This document shows, one piece after another, positions 1 through 7,601 of a DNA stretch of 64,000 bases (position 1 is the stretch's first letter; each line of letters opens with the position of its first letter). The stretch is from Limnohabitans sp. 2KL-27 (lineage in GTDB: Bacteria > Pseudomonadota > Gammaproteobacteria > Burkholderiales > Burkholderiaceae_C). Below the pieces are notes generated by a model. That model had not been told where the DNA came from and ran no database searches. It was given only the letters and a program-made list of their open reading frames with translations. A program made the translations under genes and the position numbers. The stretch covers positions 1,302,853 to 1,366,852 of the forward strand of contig NZ_CXOP01000002.1 in NCBI RefSeq assembly GCF_001269345.1. Reading direction: 5' to 3'.

Positions 1-113
1 GTGCCGCCGCGTGCGGCACGGCTTATCCGATGTCGTGGCCTTTGGCTGCGGATGCCCATCTGCGCGGGCTGTGCGCAACCCGGGTCGCAAGGCCTCGTTA
101 ACAGGAGCAAAAC
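1..113. other. Region upstream of pufB; no gene assigned
   Basis: No recognisable protein is encoded here. Bases 1-19 form a 7-bp stem (GTGCCGC / GCGGCAC) with a 5-nt loop, perhaps the foot of an upstream gene or an intercistronic hairpin. One reading frame stays open from base 3 to a TAA at 99-101 and could be the tail of an upstream gene, but its translation did not resemble BchZ or PufQ to me. AGGAG at 103-107 is the ribosome binding site of pufB. No PpsR-type palindrome is present, so the puf promoter probably lies outside the window. Confidence 0.4.
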
Positions 114-257
114 ATGTCCACCAAGACATCAATTTCCGGACTCACCGATGAGGAAGCCCAGGAGTTCCACCACTACTGGATGCAGGGCACCGTGGGCTTC
201 ACAGCAGTTGCTGTGCTGGCACACATCCTGGTCTGGGCGTGGCGTCCCTGGTTCTGA
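114..257 (+). CDS. pufB: Light-harvesting 1 (core antenna) beta polypeptide PufB
   Basis: 47-residue inner-membrane antenna polypeptide that binds bacteriochlorophyll a in the LH1 ring around the reaction centre. The N-terminal [12 protein letters not shown] segment is typical of beta chains. His37 in the VLAHILVW segment is the expected BChl ligand, and Trp46 at His+9 fits the usual LH1 beta hydrogen-bond position. The ATG is set by AGGAG 6 nt upstream. It is the first gene of the puf operon in this window and is followed after 44 nt by an extra small membrane gene rather than directly by pufA. Confidence 0.93.
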   Translation: MSTKTSISGLTDEEAQEFHHYWMQGTVGFTAVAVLAHILVWAWRPWF

Positions 258-301
258 TTCAGAGCCTGTTTTTTCAACAATAGATTGACGGAGTCACTGT
301 C

Positions 302-526
302 ATGTCCAACACAACCCACCTCAACGAGGCCCATTCGCGTGCGGATGAGTCTCCCGCTTACTGGTCCATTTTCCTCATCGGATTCGGATGTCTGTTTGTG
401 GTCGTCGTACTGGCCAAACTGGTCGGCGTTCACTGGCGGGATCTGCTGCCTGGTGCAGAAGATGCCAAGAGCATGAGTCAGGGTGTGAAAGCTGCTGTGT
501 ACACCTTCATGTCCCACATCATTTAG
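302..526 (+). CDS. Small single-span membrane protein encoded between pufB and pufA (unknown)
   Basis: 74 residues with one hydrophobic helix at about 22-43, then HWRDLLPG and a roughly 25-residue amphipathic tail. GGAG lies 8 nt before the ATG, and pufA begins 10 nt after its stop, so it is placed to be translated as a puf cistron. It is neither PufQ (which precedes pufB) nor PufX (which follows pufM), although size, single span and amphipathic C-terminus recall PufX and other minor LH1-associated polypeptides. A YW-N5-GF spacing and a VLA-x-(I/L)-(L/V) segment recall the neighbouring beta chain, but the BChl-ligand His is replaced by Lys39 and the helix is about three residues longer. I infer a minor core-complex subunit or a diverged antenna paralogue. 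I do not know a named family for it. Confidence 0.75.
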   Translation: MSNTTHLNEAHSRADESPAYWSIFLIGFGCLFVVVVLAKLVGVHWRDLLPGAEDAKSMSQGVKAAVYTFMSHII

Positions 527-536
527 GAGATTCACC

Positions 537-746
537 ATGTGGAGAATTTGGCGACTTTACGACCCTTTGCGTGCCATGGTACTGCAGGGTATTTTCTTGT
601 TTGGCCTGGCCGCGATGATTCACCTCATCTTGCTCAGCACCAACAAATTCAACTGGCTCGACGGCGCGAAAAAGCCCGTAGCAGCATCGGCGCAAAACTC
701 GCCGCTGCCGACTGCAGTGGCTTCGCTCCCAGCGCCCAAGTCCTGA
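537..746 (+). CDS. pufA: Light-harvesting 1 alpha polypeptide PufA
   Basis: 69-residue LH1 alpha chain. It opens with the alpha signature MWRIW followed by DP, has a hydrophobic span at about 12-34, and carries His29 as the BChl ligand. Trp40 at His+11 within FNWLDG is the residue that usually hydrogen-bonds the BChl acetyl group in LH1. The C-terminus is an Ala/Pro-rich extension. AGGAG precedes the ATG by about 8 nt. It is separated from the preceding small gene by 10 nt and from pufL by 83 nt, which hold a strong hairpin. Confidence 0.95.
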   Translation: MWRIWRLYDPLRAMVLQGIFLFGLAAMIHLILLSTNKFNWLDGAKKPVAASAQNSPLPTAVASLPAPKS

Positions 747-762
747 TCCAGGACTTGCCGTC

Positions 763-799
763 CAGGTGCTGTCATTGGACCCGTTCAATGCAGCACCTG
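763..799 (+). promoter_or_regulatory. Intercistronic hairpin between pufA and pufL
   Basis: Arms CAGGTGCTG (763-771) and CAGCACCTG (791-799) pair perfectly. An inner CATTG/CAATG stem continues beyond one unpaired T, leaving an 8-nt loop. There is no T-run after it. Known puf operons use a hairpin at this position to protect the upstream pufBA message and give LH1 in excess over reaction centre. The same role is inferred here. Confidence 0.75.
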
Positions 800-829
800 T
801 TCATCCACTGAAAGCAGGAGGACCCAACC

Positions 830-1666
830 ATGGCCATGCTGAATTTTGAGAAAAAGTACCGTGTTCGCGGTGGTACCCTGCTGGGTGGTGATTTGTTCGA
901 CTTTTGGGTCGGACCGTTTTACGTCGGCTTTTTCGGCGTGACAACCTTGTTCTTTTCGTTCCTGGGTACAGCCCTCATCTTGTGGGGTGCCTCACAAGGG
1001 CCTACCTGGAACATTTGGCAAATCAGCATCGCACCGCCTGATTTGTCGTATGGCTTGCGATTTGCGCCCTTGATGGAGGGTGGTCTGTGGCAGCTCATCA
1101 CGGTGTGTGCCATTGGCGCCTTCGGCTCATGGATGATGCGTGAGGTCGAAATTTGCCGCAAGCTTGGCATGGGCTTTCATGTGCCCGTGGCCTTTGGTGT
1201 GGCCATCTCGGCCTACGTTACTTTGGTGGTCGTGCGTCCGGTGCTCATGGGCGCTTGGGGCCACGGCTTCCCGTATGGCATCTACAGCCACCTGGACTGG
1301 GTGTCCAACGTGGGCTACCAGTACCTGCACTTTCACTACAACCCGGCGCACATGATCGCCGTGAGTTTCTTCTTCGCCAGCGTGTTTGCACTGTCGCTGC
1401 ACGGCGGTCTGGTCCTTTCCTCCACCAATCCACAGCCTGGACAAGTGGTCAAAACGCCAGAGCATGAGGACACCTTTTTCCGCGACTTCATCGGCTATTC
1501 GGTGGGCACATTGGGTATCCACCGAGTCGGCCTGTTCCTGGCATTGGCGGCTGTCTTGTTCAGTGCGCTGTGCATCGTGCTCAGTGGTCCTTTCTGGAGC
1601 CGTGGCTGGCCCGAGTGGTGGAGCTGGTGGCTGAACCTGCCGATCTGGTCTCAGTGGCCTGTGTGA
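830..1666 (+). CDS. pufL: Photosynthetic reaction centre L subunit
   Basis: 278-residue integral membrane subunit that, with PufM and PuhA, carries out light-driven charge separation. The N-terminus [20 protein letters not shown] is canonical. After removal of Met1, His153 (SHLDW) and His173 (NPAHM) fall at the accessory and special-pair BChl ligand positions, and His190 (LHGG) at an iron-ligand position. Five hydrophobic spans are visible. AGGAGG precedes the ATG. pufM follows after 49 nt. Confidence 0.98.
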   Translation: MAMLNFEKKYRVRGGTLLGGDLFDFWVGPFYVGFFGVTTLFFSFLGTALILWGASQGPTWNIWQISIAPPDLSYGLRFAPLMEGGLWQLITVCAIGAFGSWMMREVEICRKLGMGFHVPVAFGVAISAYVTLVVVRPVLMGAWGHGFPYGIYSHLDWVSNVGYQYLHFHYNPAHMIAVSFFFASVFALSLHGGLVLSSTNPQPGQVVKTPEHEDTFFRDFIGYSVGTLGIHRVGLFLALAAVLFSALCIVLSGPFWSRGWPEWWSWWLNLPIWSQWPV

Positions 1667-1715
1667 GTCGGACGAGAAAACCCGTCCGAATCTGAAGAAT
1701 ATAGGAGTACCGTAA

Positions 1716-2693
1716 ATGGCCGATTATCAAAACCTGTTCACCACGGTGCAAGCCGTGGGACCAGTCCATCACGGGGTTGAACTGGGTCACGGAAACAGTC
1801 CGCGCACCGGACAACCTTTGATCAATTACTGGATCGGCAAATTGGGCAACGCCCAGCTGGGTCCGATTTACCTGGGGGGCCTGGGTTTGGCCTCACTGGT
1901 GTGTGGCTTGATCGCCTTCACCTTGATCGGCATGAACATGCTGGCCTCGGTCAACTACGACCCGATCCAGTTCGTGCGCCAGCTGTTCTGGCTCTCGCTG
2001 GAGCCGCCGCCGCCCAGTTATGGCCTGAGCATGCCTCCACTCAACCAGGGCGGATGGTTCCTCATCGTCGGTCTGTTCCTCACTGCGTCCATCATGTTCT
2101 GGTGGGCCCGCACTTACCGGCGCGCGGTCGAGCTGGGCATGGGTTTGCACATCGCTTGGGCTTTTGCCGCAGCCATTTGGTTGTTCTTGGTGCTGGGCTT
2201 GTTCCGTCCCATCTTGATGGGTTCATGGGGTGAGGCTGTGCCTTACGGCATCTTCTCCCACCTGGACTGGACAGCGGCCTTTTCGCTGCGCTACGGCAAC
2301 CTGTTCTACAACCCATTCCATGCGCTGTCCATTGTGTTTTTGTATGGCTCAGCCTTGTTGTTCGCCATGCACGGTGCCACCATTTTGGCTGTGACCCGTT
2401 ACGGTGGTGAACGCGAGATCGAGCAGATCACTGACCGGGGCACAGCCTCGGAGCGTGCGGCCTTGTTCTGGCGCTGGACCATGGGCTTCAACGCCACCAT
2501 GGAATCGATTCACCGCTGGGCCTGGTGGTTCGCCGTCCTCTGCCCCATCACCGGCGGCATTGGCATCTTGCTGACCGGCACCGTGGTGGATAACTGGTAC
2601 CTGTGGGCCATCAAGCATGGCGTGGCGCCACCGTACCCCGAAATTTTTCCAGCGATGGTTGACCCCGCGCTGAGCACAGGAGTCAAGCCATGA
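1716..2693 (+). CDS. pufM: Photosynthetic reaction centre M subunit
   Basis: 325-residue partner of PufL. The N-terminus YQNLFTTVQ, the [14 protein letters not shown] segment and the [15 protein letters not shown] and NPFHAL segments with their His ligands are characteristic of PufM. The C-terminus has the usual [12 protein letters not shown] ending region, which in species with PufC packs under the cytochrome. TAGGAG lies 8 nt before the ATG. The stop overlaps the pufC start as ATGA, implying translational coupling. Confidence 0.98.
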   Translation: MADYQNLFTTVQAVGPVHHGVELGHGNSPRTGQPLINYWIGKLGNAQLGPIYLGGLGLASLVCGLIAFTLIGMNMLASVNYDPIQFVRQLFWLSLEPPPPSYGLSMPPLNQGGWFLIVGLFLTASIMFWWARTYRRAVELGMGLHIAWAFAAAIWLFLVLGLFRPILMGSWGEAVPYGIFSHLDWTAAFSLRYGNLFYNPFHALSIVFLYGSALLFAMHGATILAVTRYGGEREIEQITDRGTASERAALFWRWTMGFNATMESIHRWAWWFAVLCPITGGIGILLTGTVVDNWYLWAIKHGVAPPYPEIFPAMVDPALSTGVKP

Positions 2694-3751
2694 ACCCGAA
2701 CACCCCACACCCATCCAGCTGGTTCGGCCGCATGGCCAAAGGCTTGGGCCTGGCACTGGTCGGTCTCGTGCTGGCCGGTTGCGAACGCCCGATTCCCGAA
2801 TCGGTGCAAAGCGGCTACCGGGGCACCGGCATGGCACAGATCTACAACGCGCGTTTGCTCGAAGTCAAAACCGAAAAGAACCAGCCGCCTGTGGCTATTC
2901 CATCGGCGGGTTCTGACGGGCCTAAGGCCTCGCAGGTCTACAAGAACGTCAAGGTTTTGGGCGACCTGAGTGTGGGCGATTTCAACCGCCTGATGGTCTC
3001 CATGACCAGCTGGGTGGCGCCCAACGAAGGCTGCGCCTATTGCCACGCCTTGCCCAACTTTGAAGACGACAGCAAGTACACCAAGGTGGTGGCGCGGCGC
3101 ATGGTCGAGATGACCCAGCACATCAACGCCGACTGGCAGCCACACGTCGCCCAGACCGGGGTGACCTGCTACACCTGCCACCGTGGCGAGCCTGTGCCCA
3201 ATGCCATCTGGTTCAAGTCCAACCCGCAGCCTTATGGCTCCAACTTCATGGGCGACAAGGCCGGACAAAACGAGCCGTCCCCCGTGGTCAATTTGTCATC
3301 CTTGCCCAACGATCCTTTCACACCCTTTTTGCTGGACAAGCAAAACATCCGTGTGAATGGCCCCACCGCGCTGCCGTCGGGTAACCGCCAGTCGATCAAG
3401 CAAGCCGAGTGGACCTATGGATTGATGACGCACATGTCGACTTCGCTGGGCGTGAACTGTACCTACTGCCACAACACGCAGTCCTTCCAGAACTGGGAAA
3501 ACAGCCCACCGCAACGCACCACCGCCTGGCATGGCATCCGCATGGCGCGGGACCTGAACTTGACCTTCATGGAGCCTTTGACCGAAGTCTTCCCGGCGCA
3601 CCGCAAGGGCCCCATGGGTGATGTGGCCAAGCTCAATTGCGCCACTTGCCACCAAGGGGCCTACAAGCCGCTGAACGGTGCGCCCATGGCCAAGGACTTC
3701 CCCGAGTTGCTCAAACCTGCTTTGGCTGCGTCCAAAGTGGCGGCCAAGTAG
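2690..3751 (+). CDS. pufC: Reaction-centre tetraheme cytochrome c subunit (lipoprotein)
   Basis: 353-residue periplasmic electron donor to the photo-oxidised special pair. A hydrophobic export signal ends in lipobox LAGC with Cys31 as the lipidation site. Four CxxCH heme motifs are present: C115-H119, C160-H164, C257-H261 and C317-H321, the full number for PufC. Its hemes must be attached by the Ccm system, which is encoded at 44.8-52.2 kb. The HiPIP at 44.3 kb is a plausible soluble electron donor. No terminator is visible after it, and crtA begins 35 nt later, so puf transcripts probably continue into crtADC. Confidence 0.97.
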   Translation: MNPNTPHPSSWFGRMAKGLGLALVGLVLAGCERPIPESVQSGYRGTGMAQIYNARLLEVKTEKNQPPVAIPSAGSDGPKASQVYKNVKVLGDLSVGDFNRLMVSMTSWVAPNEGCAYCHALPNFEDDSKYTKVVARRMVEMTQHINADWQPHVAQTGVTCYTCHRGEPVPNAIWFKSNPQPYGSNFMGDKAGQNEPSPVVNLSSLPNDPFTPFLLDKQNIRVNGPTALPSGNRQSIKQAEWTYGLMTHMSTSLGVNCTYCHNTQSFQNWENSPPQRTTAWHGIRMARDLNLTFMEPLTEVFPAHRKGPMGDVAKLNCATCHQGAYKPLNGAPMAKDFPELLKPALAASKVAAK

Positions 3752-3786
3752 TTCGCCCCACCTTGACTTGCTGACCGGACCCCGTC

Positions 3787-4665
3787 ATGGAAGCCCTTAC
3801 ACCCCTTCATGACCCGCTGTCCGGCGTGGTGGTGGTGTTGCTGGCCGATTTTTTGCGCCAGCACCAGGGCTGGGGCTGGTTGCGTCTGGTGGCCGGGGCC
3901 ACGCCCTACAAGGACGTGCCCGGTCTGACCATGGTCAAGGTCATGGGCAGTGGACATGGCGGGGGCTTCAGCTTGCGCCCCAGTGCCACGCACCAGGGCC
4001 TGATCTGCACCTTCAGCCACCTCGATCTGGCCCTGAAGTTTCTGGACAGTCCTGCGGTTCAGGCCTACCGCAGCCGCGCCCGCGAATGCTGGACGGGTGT
4101 GTTGTCCGTGCAATCGGCCCGGGGCCATTGGGACAAACAAGCCTGGCAAGCGAGCAGCGCGCAAGCGCTGGGCTTGTCTGGCGAGAATGAAGACAAGGGC
4201 GAGCAGGGCGATCCAGGCCTGGGTTGGGCGGGCAGGCCGCACAGCGGTCCTTTCGCTGTGCTCACCCGCGCCAGCATCGTGCCCACCAAGGCCATGGCTT
4301 TTTGGCGTTATGCCCCCGCTGCGCAAGCTGACTTGGGGCAAGCCCCCGGTTGCCTGTTGGCCATGGGCCTGGGCGAAGCGCCTTTGGTGCGCCAATGCAC
4401 CTTCAGCCTGTGGCAGGACACGGCCGCCATGCTGCAGTATGCCCGCCAGGGCGCCCACCAAGTGGCCAGCGCCGCCGCTTACAAGCACCAGTTTTTTTCT
4501 GAATCGCTGTTCGTGCGCATGCAGGTGCTGCAGATGGCCGGTGCCTGGCAAGGCCGCAGTTTCGATGCGCCCGCCTTGGCCGTTCAGAGCACCGCCCCAG
4601 CCGATGCAGCGCTGGCCGGCAGCCGCCTGGCTGGTGTGCCCAGCCTGGAGGTCAGCCATGTCTGA
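3787..4665 (+). CDS. crtA: Spheroidene monooxygenase CrtA
   Basis: 292-residue enzyme that introduces the keto group at C-2 of spheroidene using O2, giving spheroidenone under oxic conditions. Family hallmarks are the GHGGGFSLRPS segment near residue 60 and the conserved AVLTRASI and W-x-Y segments in the middle. It overlaps crtD by 8 nt in a different frame. Together with crtD and crtC it defines the spheroidene branch. Presence of crtA fits an organism pigmented mainly under oxygen. Confidence 0.9.
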   Translation: MEALTPLHDPLSGVVVVLLADFLRQHQGWGWLRLVAGATPYKDVPGLTMVKVMGSGHGGGFSLRPSATHQGLICTFSHLDLALKFLDSPAVQAYRSRARECWTGVLSVQSARGHWDKQAWQASSAQALGLSGENEDKGEQGDPGLGWAGRPHSGPFAVLTRASIVPTKAMAFWRYAPAAQADLGQAPGCLLAMGLGEAPLVRQCTFSLWQDTAAMLQYARQGAHQVASAAAYKHQFFSESLFVRMQVLQMAGAWQGRSFDAPALAVQSTAPADAALAGSRLAGVPSLEVSHV

Positions 4666-6190
4666 GCACCGCGTCGTCATCGTCGGCGCGGGCATGGGCG
4701 GTTTGTGCAGTGCGATCCAGCTCGCACACCAAGGGCTCGATGTCACCGTGGTCGAAGCTTCGGGTGCGCCCGGCGGCAAGGTGCACAGCCGCGAAGTGAA
4801 CGGCGCACACATTGACAGTGGTCCCACCGTGTTCACCATGCGCTGGGTGTTCGATGCCTTGCTGCGCAGTGTGGGCACCAGCGTCGAAGCCGAGATGCAG
4901 ATCACGCCGCTGCAGGTGCTCGCCCGCCACTTTTGGCCCGATGGCAGCCAGCTCGATTTGTCGGCCGATGCCCGCGAGAGCGAAGCGGCGATTGCCGCTT
5001 GGTCCAGTGGTGATGAGGCCCGGCGCTTTCGGGATTTTTGCAAGACCACGCGCCAGCTCTACGCCACGCTCGAAGGCCCCATGATCCGCGCCCAGCGCCC
5101 CAGCATGGGCGGCTTCATGGGCGACTTGGGATTCAAAGGCCTGGGCGTGTTGGCCCAACTCGGGCCCATGCGCAGCCTGTGGCAACAGTTGGGACACCAA
5201 TTTACCGACCCGCGTCTGCGCCAGCTTTTTGCGCGCTACGCCACGTATTGCGGCTCATCGCCTTGGCATTCGCCCGCCACCCTCATGCTGATCGCCCAAG
5301 TCGAGATGGACGGGGTCTGGTCGGTCGAAGGCGGCATGGTCGGCATGGCCCAGGCATTGGCCCGTGTGGCCCGCCGCCGAGGCGCGGTGTTCCGCTACCA
5401 CAGCAGCTGCCAGCGCATTGAGCAGCGCCAAGGCCGCGTGTGCGGTGTTCACCTGCAGTCGGGCGAATTTTTACCGGCCGACCGCGTTATTTTTAATGGC
5501 GACGCCGCCGCTTTGCGCCAAGGCTTGTTGGGCGACGACGTGCGCCGCGCTGTGCCAACAGACGCGCCGCCACGCTCCTTGTCGGCCTTGACCTGGTCCA
5601 TGCACACCCCCGCCGAAGGCGTGGCGCTGGACCGGCACAACGTGTTTTTTCAGAGCACCTATGCCAGCGAGTTCGAAGACATCTTCGAGCGCCAGCGCTT
5701 GCCCGAGCAGCCCACGGTCTATGTCTGTGCACAAGACCGACCCGCTCAGTTGCCGCACGGCCAAGCCGAGCGCCTGTTTTGTTTGGTCAACGCCCCCGCC
5801 TGCGGTGACGGCAACGCAATCACCGAGGAGGCTTTAGAACAATGCCAAACGCACACCTTTCAGCACCTGCGTCAACTGGGCCTGCATCTGCAACCGTCGG
5901 TGACCAACAGCCTGCGCACGACGCCGCAGGATTTTCATCGGCGCTTTCCGGCCAGCGGCGGGGCACTGTACGGGCAGGCGACGCACGGCTGGACCAGCAT
6001 CTTCAGCCGACCTGGCTCCAGCACACCCCTGCAGGGCCTGTATCTGGCGGGGGGCAGCGTGCACCCGGGGCCGGGCGTGCCGATGGCGGCTTTGTCCGGG
6101 CAGCGGGCGGCCGAGGCGCTGATGGCGAGCCTCGCTTCGACCAGCACGTTCCCGACGGGGGCTACCTTTGGTGGTATGTCGACGCCATGA
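4658..6190 (+). CDS. crtD: Hydroxyneurosporene/methoxyneurosporene desaturase CrtD
   Basis: 510-residue FAD-dependent carotenoid 3,4-desaturase of the CrtI family. The N-terminal dinucleotide-binding motif is VVIVGAGMGGL, followed by VEASGAPGGK. The C-terminal FAD signature is GLYLAGGSVHPGPGVPMA. The ATG chosen begins directly before the Rossmann motif; the open frame continues upstream but only as an overlap with crtA. Gene order crtA-crtD-crtC with overlapping ends indicates one operon. The 3' end overlaps the 5' end of the crtC open frame extensively. Confidence 0.92.
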   Translation: MSEHRVVIVGAGMGGLCSAIQLAHQGLDVTVVEASGAPGGKVHSREVNGAHIDSGPTVFTMRWVFDALLRSVGTSVEAEMQITPLQVLARHFWPDGSQLDLSADARESEAAIAAWSSGDEARRFRDFCKTTRQLYATLEGPMIRAQRPSMGGFMGDLGFKGLGVLAQLGPMRSLWQQLGHQFTDPRLRQLFARYATYCGSSPWHSPATLMLIAQVEMDGVWSVEGGMVGMAQALARVARRRGAVFRYHSSCQRIEQRQGRVCGVHLQSGEFLPADRVIFNGDAAALRQGLLGDDVRRAVPTDAPPRSLSALTWSMHTPAEGVALDRHNVFFQSTYASEFEDIFERQRLPEQPTVYVCAQDRPAQLPHGQAERLFCLVNAPACGDGNAITEEALEQCQTHTFQHLRQLGLHLQPSVTNSLRTTPQDFHRRFPASGGALYGQATHGWTSIFSRPGSSTPLQGLYLAGGSVHPGPGVPMAALSGQRAAEALMASLASTSTFPTGATFGGMSTP

Positions 6191-7050
6191 GTGACGACGG
6201 CCAACACGGCATCACACTCATTGCTTTTGTGGGCAGTGTGTTCTCGCCTTATTACGCTTGGGCGCGTGGGCGCGGCCGTGCCAACCCGGACCACCACTGC
6301 GCCCTGAACGTGGCCATTTACAGCAAAGGCCAAGGCCGCTGGGCCATGACCGAGCGTGGCCAGCGCCACTGCGCTCGCAGCGCCCGACAGTTCACCATCG
6401 GCCCGAGCCAGCTGAGCTGGGATGGCGACTGCTTGACCATCGACATCGACGAGGTGTGCATGCCCATCCCGCGTCGCGTGCGTGGCCGCATCAAGCTGTG
6501 GCCGCAGCAACTGTTTGGCTACTCCACGCCATTGGATGTGGCTGGCCGGCACCGTTGGGGTCCGTTGGCGCCGGCCTCGCGCATCGAGGTGGACCTGAAC
6601 GCCCCCGATTTGAAATGGCAAGGCCACGCCTACCTCGATTCGAACGAAGGCGATGAGCCGGTGGAGCAAGGTTTTCACACCTGGGACTGGTCTCGGGCCC
6701 GCAAACGTGACGGCAGCACCCTGGTGTTTTATGACATGCAAGCGCCCGGTGCCGAAGACCGCGTGCTGTCGCTGCGCTTCACACCACAAGGGACGGTGGA
6801 GCCCATCGCCACGCCCCCGGTGCAGCGCTTGTCCAAGACCGGTTGGCGCATCGACCGCCGCATGCGCAGCGCGCAAGCCGTGCGCGTGCACGAACAACTC
6901 GAAGACACGCCGTTTTATCAACGTGCCTTGCTGCAATTTGAACACGCAGGCGAGCCCTTGCTCGCCTTTCACGAAACCCTGTCGGTGCCGCGTCTGGTGT
7001 CACCGGTGGTTCAAGCCATGCTGCCGTTTCGCATGCCAAGGCGGGCTTGA
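5842..7050 (+). CDS. crtC: Acyclic carotenoid 1,2-hydratase CrtC (start uncertain)
   Basis: Adds water across the terminal 1,2 double bond of neurosporene/lycopene. The conserved core runs from FDQHVPDGGYLWWYVDA through GSVFSPYYAWAR, DHHCALNV and the SNEGDEPVEQGFHTWDWSR segment. The only in-frame ATG upstream of the conserved GGYLWWYVDA is at 5842, preceded by GAGGAGG at about 10 nt, giving 402 residues. The next ATG at 6187 would remove conserved sequence. The first 95 or so residues then overlap crtD in another frame and look unconserved. Either a long N-terminus is real, as I recall for the Rubrivivax enzyme, or translation begins at a non-standard codon near 6140. Confidence 0.85.
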   Translation: MPNAHLSAPASTGPASATVGDQQPAHDAAGFSSALSGQRRGTVRAGDARLDQHLQPTWLQHTPAGPVSGGGQRAPGAGRADGGFVRAAGGRGADGEPRFDQHVPDGGYLWWYVDAMSDDGQHGITLIAFVGSVFSPYYAWARGRGRANPDHHCALNVAIYSKGQGRWAMTERGQRHCARSARQFTIGPSQLSWDGDCLTIDIDEVCMPIPRRVRGRIKLWPQQLFGYSTPLDVAGRHRWGPLAPASRIEVDLNAPDLKWQGHAYLDSNEGDEPVEQGFHTWDWSRARKRDGSTLVFYDMQAPGAEDRVLSLRFTPQGTVEPIATPPVQRLSKTGWRIDRRMRSAQAVRVHEQLEDTPFYQRALLQFEHAGEPLLAFHETLSVPRLVSPVVQAMLPFRMPRRA

Positions 7051-7076
7051 GATGATTCGCTTGACACCTTCCACAC

Positions 7077-7095
7077 CTGGGCCCAAGAGGCCCAG
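7077..7095 (+). promoter_or_regulatory. Hairpin between crtC and pucB
   Basis: Perfect 7-bp arms CTGGGCC and GGCCCAG surround the 5-nt loop CAAGA. No T-run follows, so it is more likely an mRNA-processing or stabilising structure at the crtC/puc junction than a terminator. A TTGACA hexamer lies just before it, but I see no matching -10 box, so a separate puc promoter is not established. Confidence 0.45.
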
Positions 7096-7187
7096 CTGCG
7101 CCCGGTTTCAGGCACCCCCATTCCTGGCCGTGGTGGCCAAGAATAGCCCTCGTGCGGGCCGTGCACGTCTTCTGCAAGGAGAAAACT

Positions 7188-7340
7188 ATGTCTAACTCAG
7201 ACAAAGTCTGGCCAACGGGACTGACCGAGGCCGAATCGGAAGAGATTCACCGCAATCTCATCCAGGGTACGCAGATTTTCGGCATGATTGCCGCATTTGC
7301 TCACCTGCTGGCCTACATCTATTCACCCTGGCTCAAGTAA
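7188..7340 (+). CDS. pucB: Light-harvesting 2 (peripheral antenna) beta polypeptide
   Basis: 50 residues: a beta-chain N-terminus (WPTGLTEAESEEIHRN) with His21, one span at about 24-45, and His39 in AAFAHLLAYIYSPW as the BChl ligand. Trp48 sits at His+9. AAGGAG is 7 nt before the ATG. pucA follows after 12 nt. Pairing with PucA and the adjacent pucC distinguishes it from the LH1 beta chain at the start of the window. Confidence 0.94.
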   Translation: MSNSDKVWPTGLTEAESEEIHRNLIQGTQIFGMIAAFAHLLAYIYSPWLK

Positions 7341-7352
7341 AGGAAAATCATC

Positions 7353-7547
7353 ATGATCTACTCGAAAATGTGGTGTGTGGTGAAGCCTTCGGTGGGTATT
7401 CCGGTGTTCATTGCGGCTGTGGCGATCTCGTCTTTCAGCGTGCATTTGGCCCTGACAACCAACACCACCTGGGTGAAAAGCTTCCTGAACGGTGGTACCA
7501 AAGTGGTCGCGACAGCGCCTACTGCGGATGCTGCAGTGAAGAAGTAA
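7353..7547 (+). CDS. pucA: Light-harvesting 2 alpha polypeptide with B800-820-type residues
   Basis: 64 residues aligning without gaps to LH2 alpha chains from Trp7 to Gly48: KMWCVVKPSVGIP, His31 as BChl ligand, and TTW at 38-40. At positions 44 and 45, where B800-850 antennae have Tyr-Tyr or Tyr-Trp that hydrogen-bond the BChl acetyl groups, this protein has Phe44-Leu45. The same pair is found in the B800-820 antenna of Rhodoblastus acidophilus and, by mutation, blue-shifts Rhodobacter LH2. A blue-shifted peripheral antenna is inferred. The C-terminus is an Ala/Thr/Lys-rich tail. A hairpin follows the stop. Confidence 0.94.
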   Translation: MIYSKMWCVVKPSVGIPVFIAAVAISSFSVHLALTTNTTWVKSFLNGGTKVVATAPTADAAVKK

Positions 7548-7566
7548 AGGGTGAAAGCCCGAACGG

Positions 7567-7596
7567 CCAGGCGCGCAAGCGCCTGGTCTTTCTCTT
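7567..7596 (+). terminator. Hairpin with pyrimidine-rich tail after pucA
   Basis: Perfect 7-bp stem CCAGGCG/CGCCTGG with a 6-nt loop, followed by TCTTTCTCTT. It ends six bases before the pucC ATG. It may terminate most pucBA transcripts and let a minority reach pucC, or stabilise the abundant pucBA message. Confidence 0.7.
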
Positions 7597-7601
7597 GACT
7601 T

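Noticed and set aside
1..288. 95-codon frame spanning the start of the window
   Set aside because: It reads pufB in the wrong frame; pufB at 114-257 has the antenna sequence and a ribosome site.
3661..5049. 462-codon ORF on the minus strand
   Set aside because: Antisense to crtA and the start of crtD; no recognisable domain.
7051..7187. PpsR-type site before pucB
   Set aside because: Only a TTGACA half-site is present; no TGT-N12-ACA palindrome was found, so puc control by PpsR is not shown here.
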